Of a DNA stretch of 64,000 nucleotides, positions 28,001 through 41,702 are shown piece after piece. Under the pieces are notes generated by a model. It did no database searches. It saw only the letters and a list, made by a program, of their open reading frames with translations, and had not been told where the DNA came from. Numbering within the stretch: position 1 is the first letter of the stretch; each line of letters opens with the position of its first letter. The stretch spans positions 312,001-376,000 of the forward strand of contig JAQGDQ010000121.1 in assembly GCA_030141605.1 (NCBI GenBank). The letters are read 5' to 3'. The position numbers and the translations under genes are program-made. The DNA is from Tubiluchus corallicola (Eukaryota; Priapulida; Priapulimorpha; Priapulimorphida; Tubiluchidae).

Positions 28001-29387
28001 TGGTGCTACAAAGAATGAAAATAAAAATTTGTATGAGTTTTATAGGATATCTATTATCACATCTATTATGACACAACATTATTAACTTTATTAAAATTAA
28101 TCTTGTTTTATGATTACTTATTGCAACCGAACAAACGCCGTGATTTGCATTGACAAGTAGCTACATACTGCTGACATCATGCTCATGTACTTCTTGGTTG
28201 AGCTCAATAATTTATTTTCCTTACCATCACTATCAAGCTTGGTAATTTATCATAAGAAGACATCGCCATAAGCCACTTCAACAAAACAAGAGGCTCATCT
28301 TGTGACTATTCACCCGAGTTTATTGAAAAAAACCTTAGAAGTGACAAATATTTAAATCTGGTTGAAGTTTAGAAATAATCCCACTCTACTAAACTAAAAA
28401 CGGCCTTTTTGGGCTTTCGTATAGCTTATTCAGGGCAGAAAGTTAATGAAAAACGTTTTGTTACCCTAATGTTGTGATCAGGACATTATGTAGATCGCCA
28501 AAAATTTTATCTATGTGCAGCACTTGAAATTTATTTTGCACTCTATACCAGTAATGGTGATTGTGATAGTTGGAGCTCCCTCCCCCCCCCCCCTCCCCCC
28601 CATGGCTTACTGGACTAATTTCTGGACAACCAACGATGCACGTATTTTTATACAGTTAATCTGTTAAACCAAACGGGTATTGATTAAATCAGCATTTCTG
28701 ATTTGTTAATGAAAGCAGTGGGACAGAGTTTTGGTAGATGCATGTTTACTGAATTGTATTCGTTCCTGCCTTATAGGTGTGAATACCTTAATGAGGACTG
28801 GAAGTGCAAAATGCGCTCCAATACATTTCAGCGCATTGCGCGTTTTTATTCCCATTAAAGGTGTTAACTGTGAGGAGTTGTACTTACGGCACAAACTAAA
28901 ATTTCCGTCACTGATAACTTCAACGATGAATTGTTGTTCTAAGTAGTTATCCAAGCACGTAAGCTGTGAGTAATCCACCATTAGTAAGTCCGAATAGATG
29001 AACAGCCACTCAGCCAGAGAAACTATTGCGCAGTTACATAACCAAGGGTTTCCTTCCAGAAGCCTGGACAACATTAAACATTTGACATTCTTGTGTGTAA
29101 ATGACGACACTCTAGATTAATTAACAGTACCTTAATAATATTATTCTTTTGTTGTACTATCATAGCATATTGATGCAGCATTACAACTTGTTGCTCGTGC
29201 CTCAAAATTTTGATACTCGCAAAACAACTATGAATTTAGATATTATTTGGATGAAAGGCGTATAAGGATGCGACTGCAATTAGTTGATCATTCCTAATTT
29301 ATATACATAAGATCTGAGCAGAAACTGCATGTTAATTTAACAAAATCATCTCGGCTTACCTAATGAACATACAGTCTTGTCCCGACC

Positions 29388-29425
<38 letters not shown>

Positions 29426-32400
29426 TTTAACCAAAGGCTCTGCGTGGGTGGGATGCTTTTAAAAAATCCACGTGGCTATATAAGTGTCGTAATTAAATAA
29501 GCTGCAACTTAAGCTAACTTATTAAAAACGGACTGCTTCAATTATTCTAGCCAATCGGTCAGTTTTATAGTTCCATGTTTCTGCTTTTATAAGCTTCAGC
29601 ACTATCACATCGAAACCAGTCAAGAACTAAACTATAGTAACCACTAGCCATGTAAATAAATTTATTTTCACTGTTCATTTATTTGACGTTTTTGGCTATA
29701 TTCAACAGACTACGCAGATCGTCCAATTACAATATTCGTATGACAATGTCTGTTATGCTTACAGTATTCGTAAAGTTTGCAACGGTAGACTATTCAGAAC
29801 GCTGAGCGACATTGAAGTTAAATCATTGTCCATTAGGTTCCTGAAAATATTTCAGCTACATTAATCTTTAATTTGCACGACAATGATGATGATGAAGATC
29901 GTGATCATGATCACAGTGATGACAATGATGATGATGACAATAACGATAACGATGGTCATAAATGTAATGGTTGTGGTGGTAATGATAATGATGATCAGAT
30001 GATGATAATGATGATGACGATAATAAAGAAAAAACACCGGCGTTAACAAACACATCAATAGTCACAATTATGAACGAAAACGAAGAAAATGAGAGAGCAA
30101 AAAAGAGAATGCAAACGTGAGTATCCAAAAAATCAATTTTATTTTGGTTAAATGTTTCAAAAGGCTCAAACAACTAAGGTGGCATTTACTTATTGCCAAA
30201 CGTGCCATGAACATGATTATGTGAAATGAGGTGGCTACGCAATGCTTAGCTTGGCTACTAAACAGATGACCGCTGAGAACAGAACACTGATCATGGATGC
30301 CTTCCATTTCTTTCGATCTGTAGTGAATATACATCAAAACATAACTAACCCACTTTTGCTTGTTCAATGTATTATCTCAGCAACGTATCCTTGAAAATTA
30401 GCAAGTTTGTAAGGTTCTGGTCCTGCACAGTCATCTATAATCATACTCATCACAGCCTTTATATTCATCATAAGCTAGTGTAGGCTGCAGCCTGGGACCC
30501 CTCAAGCTTTGGTAACATGTGGTAAAAGATCTGTTGTGATAAATATGTGCTAATTTGGTTTGCAATAAATAGTAATTAGTGGTATTTCTTAAAGAAAATT
30601 TATATTGATAAGCAAAAGATAGCTATTCTAGTTTATTTAAAGAATTTGCAACAAGTTTACTTCAAGCTATGTAAATGCCGCTAAAATATGTTGCGAGTAA
30701 AAAATATTAAAGAGGGGCCGGCGAGTTAGAAGGTGGCTCCATCTAAGGGGCCCCCATAATTTCATTAGTCTGGAAGCTCCAAAGAGCATAATCCGACTAT
30801 GACCCTTACGGATACCGGCTTGCGATGTGCCAAAATGCACACAAAACATCGCTAACACTGTAGTCATATAAAATTTCAAGAAAGTAAGAACAATAATAAC
30901 GATTGTAGCAGCAACAGTAGAAGCACAACAATAAGAATAATGACAAAATCTATAACACCACCAGCACTGTCAAAAATAACAGCGAGCAAGAACAGTAGTA
31001 ATAGCAACAATAACAGTAGTAATGACAACCGCAACAAACAGAGACATAACAAGGACAACCAGCAGCAGCTGCAAGTACAGCGTGTAGCAACTACAGCAAC
31101 AATAACTAACACGGATGACGGCTGCTGCCGCGGCAGCTGTGGCAAAACAAGGGCATTAGAATCACCAACAGCAACGACGAAGGCGGCGACGACAACAACA
31201 ACAACTACTACTACTACAGGATCAACAACAACTAGGTGAAAATTTGAAAAAATAAATAATAGTTCATGTCTGAAGAAAAATAAAGTTGAATTGGTTTAAT
31301 ACTTAGGTTTATTTAATTTTGACTATAAATATAACTTTAACCAATCTAAACTTTAAATAGCTTACAAATATTGCAATCTTAGAAGATCGTCAAAAATTCC
31401 ATCGGGCAACGAATTGAGTTTATTGTTCTGTAAATTTCTGAAAAACAAAAAAATTCTTTCATCATTTCTAAAACAAATGTTTAAATAATCGTTCATCATC
31501 ATTAGGTTAGCAGAATTATTTGAAAATTCGGTGCTAATAGTCTAGTCACACTAAAATGGTTCATTCACTGTATTGAACGGCCATACATGAACAAAATTCC
31601 TTCTGCCCTCCACGTTTCAAACGGATGCAGCAGTTTGGCAATAAACCGCTCCTCTTACAATACTCTAGCTTCATCCGTGCTGTTTAATGGGCTAGTATAA
31701 ATATTGATAGCTTCTCAGACTCCAGATGAAATGAACAGATTGTGAAAATAAATACAGGCGCATGCAGATTTAGAACAAAAATAGCTACAGTAGACTCGGT
31801 GAGGATAGTGGTAGTACTTAATACTGCTCAAACAAAACCTTGTGGCGATTTGTGTTTCTTAAATGCTACTATAATATTGCGCTCAAGCGTAGCTTCATGT
31901 ATGTGAAATATACGTTGATATCAAAGTCTCGAACGTTTAAAAAAATGGCAGCTGTAAGCGATTTATTTGCATTAAATTTCTCTGTACAAAATTTATTTTT
32001 AGCAAGAACCAAATCAAGCCAGGCTAGACGCCTTTAAGCACCCATTCCCTTTTAGAAGCAATTTATTTTAGAATTTCCTCAACGCGACGTTTTACACGAA
32101 GAAGCAATTTGAAAGCTGGTCGGTTTTCGCGAAATTCTGAAAGCTTAATTGCAATAATTATAAATGTCCTTGCCATGTTTTCATACAATTCTTACCCAAA
32201 GCTATTATTACTACAGAAACTTCTATCGTAGTCAAGCCTTTGAAAACGTGATGAAAAAGAGAAAAGTGATGAAAACTTGGTGTTGGTCAAACTAGCTTCG
32301 AGTGACGAAATTTCAATAACGATCTTTGTAGGGCAAACAATTTTGATGATTCTACTGTTCTAAATTTCTCAGTTATATATTATGCAAACATACAACACAT

Positions 32401-35400
32401 TCATTCACATGATATTGAATCTAACGAATCTTCAGTCTCTCAGGGGTTTTACGGCTTATTATTACCGTACCTTACACTAAACACTGACTGGAAACTTTAT
32501 CTGTTGTTGAACTGTTAAATAGTCAACATGCAGGAAATGAAATAACTTTCATTCTACATTAAATATTTATTTTAAACCGTACGTCTGACTTCCCAAATGC
32601 ATTCTGCAACTTAGTCCCTGGACGACTCTGACGTCGTAGATTTTGCGGGTTATTATTTTAAGTCTTTCAAATAAATGCGGATCTTAAAAAAGCAGCATTC
32701 CGAAATGGAATCGTTTACAGAGTGCAATGTAAACAATCATACTTGTTGACTAATGTCAACTGTTGACAGATACAACTGAGCCGAATGACTAGGTTAAATT
32801 CACCGGAATATATGGGGCTTAAACAAATTCCATACTGAAAGATATTTCAAGCTTACAAGACTGCAACGAGTGCCTAATTGTCTCATTAGAAAAAGTCTAC
32901 GGGCTAGGCAACTCTGCTAACTAAAACAACATCTCTAAACTCGAGAGTTTTTTTGAGAAATCGGAAATTTGTGTCAAGCATATGATGCACATCTGCGAAG
33001 TATAAACATTTTAAACCAGTACCACATCCGTTTAGCAAAAAATTTTGTGACTTCTTTTCTTAGCTGAATTAGTGAATAAATATAAGTACAAAAACGTATT
33101 TCACACAAAAAGGTATTAAAAGTAGTAAGAGCACAAAGAATACACATAACACGTAAAAACAAAATTTGCTTCTGTACCCTCCAAGGCTTATGAACTTAGT
33201 ACGTTACTAACTTGGCTCACTTGACACCTGCGACGCCATGGTTCAATTATCAGTCGACTTTAAAAATTTAACCGCCAATTCAAGGCTTCTCCCAACTTGG
33301 ACGACACTATGTGCTAACCCACAACTTAAAATATCATTTCTCGGCAAGAAACTCATGCAGAAAAGCTCATTATAATATTTTTTCAGTAAATAGTATTCAT
33401 TTTTTCCTGTTGTAACTCAGCATTTTGTAAATTTGGAGCAGCTTCTGTGCCTGGCTTCACTTGGCTTCTCTGATTGCTTGTTTTTGTTTAGAGACATCTT
33501 AGACAAGATCTCATCCTGTAAGATGCCGCTTGTTCTCTGCTAAGCAAATATTTACACAAAATCACCCGTCTGGAAACACTATATGAGAGAACTCTTTCAG
33601 TGACAGAAAACTTTGTAAACTTGCGGCACTACATATTTGCCATATTTGTGTCACAAACGGGTAGCGAGGCAGGCTGTATACATACTTAATGCATATAAAT
33701 GGCAATGTTATGGACAAATGGACAAGTAAATTTCACTTTACTTATCTTGTAATAGTGGTTTTACCTGACCAGGTATTCCACTGGACACAATACAGACACG
33801 TGACCGTAACGCAGCTTAGGTAAATTAATTTTTGATGCATAGTTTTGTACATCTAGAGCAAACTTTATACTTTTTGCTTACAGATGTTGCATCCTTTTAG
33901 CAGTTTTGCGAGCTAAATACACCATGGACGCGTCCTTATTCCAAAATCTGTTCAAGCTTTACACGTTTGACCCTATCAAGCATTTCATGTTAGTCTGTCG
34001 ATAATATCCAGACTTTACCTGTTCGCTGGATTTACTTATATTTAAACGGTTTAAAAGATAGACTGCAACCAATGTAACACAAGAACAGTATTTTCGCAGG
34101 TCCATATTTTTCGACGTATTCGCAAGTAATAATAAAAACTATAAAACACATCAAAGCTACTTAATAAATCATTTAGCTTTGCAAACTTAAAATACACCAC
34201 TACATATATAAAGACTTACAGATACGTCAAATTGTATAGTCCATCGAAAGCGCCACGTTCCAATGTGTCTATCTCATTGTTATCTAAAAAGCTAAATTAC
34301 AAAGCAAAATGGCGTTATTAAGGGATTTCAGGTGTGATGGGGTGATAATTTATCTGTACGTGATAAAAATAATAAAATTTCGCAGAATATAAAATAAGTA
34401 ATAAGCAGTAAATCCAATAGAAGACTTCAACAAATCAAATACAGAAACTCAGTGTACATCAAAAAAAGCCAATTAAAGATGTGACGAAGTTCCCTATTAT
34501 ATTTTCCCAATCAACATAGCTGTGTGGCAGTGAGTGCAAAAACAAAATTAATGTAAGACTAAATCAAAAATCTTGACTCATATTCTAATTTGGTTATTTT
34601 TGATTATGATCCTAATGACGGAAAAGTTGTTGTTGTTTCTCAACAGCGACAGTGACAGTGCCACCATCACTGCAATCTACATTCTATTTTTATCAATTAA
34701 CATAAAATTAAAAACTCGGTAAAGCGCAAAATACGGCGTGCAAAGCACAGTGATATAGCGAATGTAAAGATAAAATGTAAGACAATTCTCATCTACAAGC
34801 CTAGTTCACTTAAAAACGGAATTGTTTATGCTGCTATAGTCGCCGCTGCCATTACCGTTTCTGTCGCTTAGTATGAAGTAATATGCCAGGTTTCTTCAAA
34901 TCATCAGAAAAAAGTACTGGCGTGATTTTTGAGCACTTTATGTTTTACTATCTACAGCTTGTACAAAGTGTTAATTACAAATTGTTGTTAATTAAACCAT
35001 TGATTATCTCATTCGTGGCCTTCTCTTCCTCTGATTGCTACTTAACTGGCTTCTCCTCGTATGCAACGTAGGCTTACAATCTATACCAAAATTTCAGCAC
35101 TGTCAGGCTTGTACTCGTCGATAACGATGGATCAGCCTTTTAGCCTATACTATACTTGAGCATCTGCTGAGCATCCTCACCAACACGTGCTCTTACAGAT
35201 GTTTTCTCAACAATCTTTTCAGAGGAGAAAAATGAGTAGGACCCAATTCATTAACAAGGCGCAATTTTACCAGTAAACCGCTGATGTTCAGTGATTTAAC
35301 TGCAAGCCAACATTTGAAAATGTAGGCTAAGCAGTGCGTGTGGTCACGTTTTTTGCACGCATGGGCGCAAACATTGGCCGCAACGTAAATCAACATTATT

Positions 35401-38153
35401 TTGCTGAGATAATGTGTTAATAGATTTATTTAACTCGGTTTTAATACATAGTAGCGTTGGTAACAGAGACTTCATAGCGAGCTTAATAGGCGATGTTTTA
35501 CTGGTCCCTTCTAACTAGTATAAAACTTAAACTTGTGCAATAGCTTTTATGTGGAAAATACATTTCTATATGGCGTATTTTTAAAAAGAACCAGCTAAGC
35601 CGTAGAGATTGTGCAAGCAAATCACGACAGCGAAGCTTTATAAGTATGCGTATTCTAACAGCATTATAGCTTTAGTTTATTTTAAATACTAAACTTCCAC
35701 AGAAAGCAAATTATAAAAAAAACAAATGTTAAATTAACTTACAGTTGATTTAAACTTATTAGAGATTGAAAACTTTTCGTTTCGATCAGTTTTAATCCAT
35801 TTTTGCTCACATCTCTGAAAAATTGAACAGTTTTGATGTAAATTATAGTTTTAGAACTATAAATTTTGCCATAAGAGGACATTGCGTACAAACGATGCAA
35901 CATTTATGCTGAAAATGTGATTATATCTTGGAGCTCTATAGCCCAATACCATAGTTTATTTACATTCTTTACGTCAAGTATCAACTCATTTTTACGTAAA
36001 ATCTCACAATATTATTCACAAAAAATTTATTGCAAACGATAACGTTTTGAGAAAGCGCTTTCTGAAGAGAAATCTGATCTTCAGATCAATAATCTAAAAA
36101 ATTGTGAAATTTAAATGCAGAGATATAATTATAATAATGACAATTTAGAAAAAAAATTAGACAAGAGTTGCCTAAATATATGGAAATTGTTGTAAATATT
36201 TTTTATAAATGATATAGTGGGGTTTTACGTAAAAATAAAATTGGCTTCTCTTCTGTAGCATTCATTATACTTAGTCACAACGTACAGAGAACGAAGATCC
36301 GATAACTTCGACTTGGTAAAGTCTACTGTCTTAATTTCGGAGAGATTGCTGTCTTGAAATTTTCTGTAAAATTCAAAGTATTCACAGTATTTTACAAAAC
36401 AAAAAGCTGGTCTAAAGGGCAAAGCTTATTTAGGATGAACAATTTAAACTTCTAGGGTTCAAATATTATACAAAATATTTTTTACCTGGACTGTTAAAAT
36501 TGTTTAGTTACAATAACTATACACATTATCTAAGGTTTTTAACTACGTGGATCATAAAAAAGCCGTAAAGCATAAAACAAAGATATCAGTTATTTGTTTA
36601 ACATTTGTCATGACGCGAACCTGCGACCTATAAATTCTTGTTCAACGCCTCTACCGAACTATGACCATGTTTTAAGGAACTATAAATGAGTTGTGCTGGG
36701 CTCACTTCGATGTTAAAAGTGAATGAAAACTAGTGTAATATTTAGTAAAGTGTATTGTTCTAAAATATAGAAGCAGGAAGACGTGAGTCAAATTATTGTG
36801 GATAAATAGACCTGAAAAGGCATTTCATTGTTGCACTCAACTCCAATACTGTAGTAAATTTTAGAAAGATTTAAAAGAAAAGTAAGCGAAATTGCAAAAA
36901 AAAAATTTGACGGACTGAACACAATCGTCTAAATGACAGACTATCATCTAAATAAAGAAGCTAATGTTCAATTGAATACCTCTGTAAAGCGACAAAATTT
37001 TAGATTCAACGGATGCTATAAACAATTAGAAAGAATTGGCGACAAAAGGTTATTACCTACTGCTACAACCTAACTTCTTTTAAAAAAAATTGACGTTGAT
37101 ATAACGGGCTTTTACTATGTTTTCACTGGGTTTAATTAAGCAATCAACAAAGACTGGAAAATCTGAGCGCGAAGTGACTGAGCATCAAATGAGAAAAATT
37201 TGTTTTTACGTGAACTGACGCGTCGCAATCTGCTGACCAAGCTCACACTAATGGGTAGCATCTAAAACCAAACGAAAAGTCTGAGCAAAGTTTGCTGTTC
37301 AGTTTTCTTTTGAACTTCAGTTCAATAATGGAATGTCATTCTTGCACGTATTTATCCGTATTTATTTGACTCACCTCTTTTTTCAGTTTATAGGTAATCT
37401 ACTAATGCCAAACTTTATTAACAGCATTTTAGTAAATTTCTAATATTAAATTGAGCTTAATTTAAGCTTTGTTCCTGAGGGTATAGTTCCTTAGAACTAG
37501 TTAGGTTTTTAATTTTACATCAGACTCATTTTCTCTTCATATAATACCACTGAACCACACATTGTATAAGTAGCTTTAAGTTAAAAAATTCCAATAAAGA
37601 CAACATATGTTAAATTAAATGGAGGACATTATACTTTCTCACCACATTACTTCATTAATCGGGTTTTAACCGTATCCACATGTAAATTAAATTAACACAT
37701 AATTAAACAGTAATTCGAATTTTCTGTTATTGCTTTTCATCACGATAATTTTTTGTAAATCTCTTGATTCTGGCAACATACCTCTATTCCTCATTCTCCT
37801 GCTTGTCTGTTTAACGCACCACAAACATTTTACCTAAATTCAGTTTCTAGTCAATCACAAACTGAGAAAAGAAGCAAAATATACAGTGCCCTGTCACAAG
37901 AAATAATGTAAAGACTTGAATAAGAAATATAAATCAATAAAATAATTTAAAGATTTTATACATACAGATTTTCCGTATCATGTGGAACATTATCAGGCAC
38001 ATCATTCACTCCCAAGCAGATGACATCAACTATTTCATCTGTGATGACAATACATACTCTATGTACTTCAAGACTAGAAACATGTTTGCTCAATATATAT
38101 GCACAAGCTACAACAAACGGAAAATGAAACAAAGCAAATAACGAAAAGCCCAT
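25009..38153 (-). CDS. LRR-FN3 receptor tyrosine kinase, ROR/Trk-like
   Basis: Ten exons join in phase, 5' to 3' on the minus strand: 38153-37966, 36363-36286, 35814-35743, 34291-34220, 31437-31366, 29063-28888, 28005-27694, 27209-27040, 26466-25723 and 25335-25009. They give 736 residues. Order: signal peptide (1-22), LRR N-cap-like segment (about 30-60), four LRRs (63-160), Cys-rich LRR C-cap with NPWLCNC (161-219), one FN3 domain (about 219-322), transmembrane helix (344-370), Ser/Thr-rich juxtamembrane segment, kinase (about 437-730). Kinase landmarks: YSGRFG loop (first Gly lost), VMVK lysine 472, Glu 487, HKDLAARN (594-601), DLG in place of DFG (614-616), YPGDYV activation site, PIRWM and SDIWSFGV. 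HKD and DLG recall ROR1/2; the LRRs recall Trk. The tail after the kinase is only a few residues. The ligand is unknown. Small exons could have been missed. Confidence 0.88.
28578..28601. repeat. Poly-C tract in the kinase gene intron
   Basis: This is an almost pure C run broken by single T residues, within the intron between the LRR C-cap and FN3 exons. The coding (minus) strand is therefore G-rich and could form a quadruplex. Confidence 0.7.
29391..29420. repeat. (AT)15 microsatellite
   Basis: A pure AT dinucleotide run lies in an intron of the kinase gene. Confidence 0.9.
29879..30031. repeat. GAT/AAT-rich compound microsatellite
   Basis: Degenerate GATGAT, GATAAT and GATCAT units cover about 150 bp in an intron of the kinase gene. 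The open frames across it encode only low-complexity His/Ile/Val runs. Confidence 0.75.
30890..31240. repeat. ACA/GCA trinucleotide-rich region
   Basis: Degenerate ACA, GCA and ACT triplets keep frames open on both strands, giving poly-Thr/Asn or poly-Leu. The region sits in the intron between the last LRR exon (31366-31437) and the LRR C-cap exon. I see no coding evidence. Confidence 0.6.
36607..36666 (-). repeat. tRNA-like fragment, probable SINE head
   Basis: The minus strand contains an A-box-like TAGTTCGGTAGAGGC and a B-box-like GCAGGTTCGCGTC about 30 nt apart, and its ends (GGTCAT and ATGAC) can pair. At 60 nt it is shorter than a tRNA and lacks a proper D stem. A tRNA pseudogene or SINE remnant in the first intron of the kinase gene is more likely than a working tRNA. 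Confidence 0.35.
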
Positions 38154-39450
38154 CCTACTGCATGAGTATCAGCTGTCCGACGACGACATCAAACGAAACC
38201 TTCTGCCGATCTATCACCACACTCTCTGCAGCCGCCCTGGTAGTTCACAAAATAAAAATAATTCTTTGGCTGCTTTATTTTGTAATTAAATAATTTTTGC
38301 AAGTCAAAAAATATTCTTTATTCTGTTGATTACTAGTTAGTCAGTAATCTAAATTACTGCGTTATCAAAACTTATCTCGTACAAATATATCGTTTCAGCA
38401 ATGGGTTTCGTTCGACTGTGAACCATCATGAATTATAATACCTGAGCCTTTGATAAAATCAGTAGTAATCAAACAATGACGTTCCGATGACATTTGATCA
38501 TGAATATTTAATAAGCTGCTCAACCACGTCGCCCTCTTTCCAGAGCAATTTTGAAGAAGCTATTAATGATGAATATGAACGTTGCTGACATATGCGATTA
38601 TGAGATTAATCGTTGCATGTTGACACACCATTGAATTAACACAGGCACATTGAATTTAGCTGGAACGTCCTCAGAAGAAGCCACTGATACTTTGAAAAAA
38701 TTCTATTATTGAAACTTCTGCTCACGCGTTAGCTTCCCTTTTCACCAGAACCAAGCGCAAACTGGAGACGAGCAGTTGTGTATCTCCATAATCTCTTGCG
38801 TAGTCAACGTGCAATTCCCCATTATCCACAACATAAACACAGTGGTATGATCTACGGCCAATAGGCACAGCAGGAACAGCAGCGTTAGAAATATAATCCC
38901 AGCCGTCACGAAATGGGAAGAAAAGGAAAAAGTGTACAAGTCACGTGACTCATCACTGAGAAAACGGACCTTTCGTTTGATGTTGCTCTCGTTTGTTGTC
39001 ATCGCCGCAAAATTAAACAAACTTTCCAAAGATAATAATCAAAGGTTCCACCGGGATTGCTTCCACCAAATGTATACGCTGTGCGTACTGCTTCAAGAAG
39101 CCAAGCTTTCTTGATGACGTCATTTACCCAATTTGCTTAACTAGGATAGCATTCTTAATGCTTAAAAACTTAAAAAACAACAGAAAACTTACAACAGGAG
39201 CAAGTACAGCAGCAGATTTCAACTACCGCAACTAAGCCGTCATATCATATTCTTTCAGTTGAATCCACCATTATGAACTAGAGTGGATTACAGTAGTTTT
39301 ACAGCTGCTGACAGCGGGATGCTATTTTTAAGGCTGCTGTTTTCACTGCTCGAAGCAACAAATATCTAATTTAATTTTTAAAAAATTAGATTGTTTTGGT
39401 TTCACGGCGGCAACACGTGAAGAAAGAAAGAAAACAGGCTGGGCAATTAC

Positions 39451-39453
<3 letters not shown>
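38154..39453. other. Upstream flank of the kinase gene
   Basis: No supported coding sequence. The promoter of the kinase gene should lie here or beyond, possibly with a non-coding first exon. No core promoter element stands out. Confidence 0.35.

Positions 39454-39546
<93 letters not shown>
39454..39546. repeat. (ATT)31 microsatellite, possible LINE tail
   Basis: This is a pure ATT run of about 93 bp. On the minus strand it reads (AAT)n and lies about 550 bp beyond the last coding segment of the LINE at 40093-42903. It may therefore be that element's 3' tail, since several LINE clades end in short tandem repeats rather than poly(A). Confidence 0.8.
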
Positions 39547-39547
<1 letters not shown>

Positions 39548-40092
39548 TTTATTTTTTAAAACTATGTACAGAATACATTCCCTCTATTTGCAGGGATATG
39601 TTTGAAATTTCTAAAAGCATTTACAACGTGTTAAACCTATTCACATATATATAATTCAAATCTAACGCATCAGACACAATGAACGACAACGAGTATATAC
39701 AATAGACATAGTTACCGTAGTTACAAATTACAATTCAACACTACATACATACATAATAAAAGTATAATAATAATATAACGAACATATTTTAATACATAGT
39801 AACAAAAATTTACACGCATTATACACAATGGAAAACAGCGAGTACAATTATAATAAACATAATTACCAATTTTAATGCAAATTCACATAATCATAAATAA
39901 AAACAAAACAGCATATAGAAAACGCGACGAGAGTTGTAAAATTTCATCACCAACAGACTATTTACATGCAGGCGAAAGACGATGCGAATTCATCCGAGAT
40001 AAGATTTGCAAAAGTATTTACAGCATTATTATCCCGGCTAGAGAAAACATAGTCTGAATCTAACGTAGGCAGAGTGCTTTTGGCTTTGTTTA

Positions 40093-41702
40093 CTAATGTA
40101 CATTCAAATAACAAATGATGTACGGAGTGAGGCTTAATAAGCAGTTACATATGCTATTAAGAGCCTGCCAAATTTTGTACAAAAATTCCTTAAAATTTCC
40201 CTGCTTAAGTAATAAACTGAAAGCTAATTTTCTCCTGCTCAAAGAGACAGGGAATGGCATGGGCGTATTAAAAACTTTTATCGGGTTAATACGGGTGTTT
40301 GAACATTGGTATTTGTGGCGACATCTATTTGTCAACATATGCAACACATAATTGTCAATGTCAGTTTTCTTGTTTTGAAACGTAGGTGGTGGTAAAGATG
40401 CTATATCCATGTTAAGCCAGTTTATATCTTGACTGATTTTTAAAAATTCGCCTGTATAGGCTAGCAATTGACGCAAAAAGTGATTATGATTAAAATGAGG
40501 ATTTGCATGACTATTTATCAAGTGTAATTTGACAATATCACCATTTGAGGCAAATAGTACTTTCAGAATAAATTTCGCAGCTACACTTTTAAAGATTATA
40601 TCGAGGGGTGGCAGACCACAGATCAACTCTAATTTTTCACGAGAGTGGTGAAAATTACAGCCTTTTCGAGTTTTCATAACAACATATATAAGATCGTCAA
40701 AGAAGTTATGTTTGCGCACCATCCAAGCTGGAGCACCATACAAAATTATAGATAGTACAAGGGTTTTAAAGAGCAAGTACGGAGACTAAAATCTTTGCAG
40801 AGGGTACATTTTCGTTTGATTTGTAACCATCTATACCATGCTTTTTTCCTGACGTTATTGATTTGTAACTCAAAAGACAACTGCTTGTCTATAACAACAC
40901 CTAGCACCTTACTGCTGTGCACGTAATTAATGCTTTGATTCCCAATTTTCAAAATGACATTTTGGTTTTCCATGCCAAAAGGTAAAACCTCAGTTTTACC
41001 AGGTGAGCAGTTAATAACCTGTCTCCATTGTCTACACCAGATATGAAACCTATCACAGCACTGCTGTCCTAAGTTCACTACATCTGTATCTGTAGAACCC
41101 GATGCAAGGATTGTGCCGTCATCAGCAGTGTCAATGTCTGTTTAAACATATCTGACACATAGAAAATGAAAAGTAAAGGTGAGACAACCAAACCCAATCT
41201 TACAGTCACATTCACATGAAGATTAACTTCCAAGTTTAATACATACTTTTCTATTATAAAGCAAATATTTGAGTAACCCTAACATCTTTCCCTGGGTACC
41301 AGCAGAAAGAAGCCGAAAAACAAGACCGTCTAACCAGATACTATCGAGCGCACGTTGAAAATCGCAACAGATAGTCAGAGATGTGATTTTCTGTAATTGA
41401 TTTTCTTGTATACTGGAAATTAAACGCACCAAGTACCACCCGTAATTGTGATCAGACATGAATCCTTCTTGTTCTTTGTCGATAAGTCCATTTTCGAGCA
41501 TAAATTTTCTTAGACGGTTTGTAATTAGCCATTCTGCAAGTTTTCCAAAGTAAGATGATATTGTTATTGGCCTAAAACTTCCAGGATCAGTATAAGTAGC
41601 TTTATTTTCTTTTTTGATAAAGATCACTTTAAAGTGGCACCATACCCAGATACCTTGTGTCAAACATAGGTTACATAATGTAAAAAAACCGCTTTGGCCC
41701 AA
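40093..41702 (-). pseudogene. LINE reverse transcriptase, frameshifted
   Basis: The piece at 41702-41223 contains the RT motifs FRPITISSYFGKLAEWLI and CCDFQRALDSIW, the A motif that carries a catalytic Asp. Around 41125 the same strand encodes TADDG, the degenerate form of the YADD catalytic box. The pieces at 41078-40746 and 40776-40093 continue the thumb and C-terminal part in different frames. The element cannot produce one continuous enzyme. Confidence 0.85.

Noticed and set aside
30940-31239. Thr/Asn-rich and Leu-rich frames
   Set aside because: Products of the degenerate ACA/GCA trinucleotide tract within an intron of the kinase gene.
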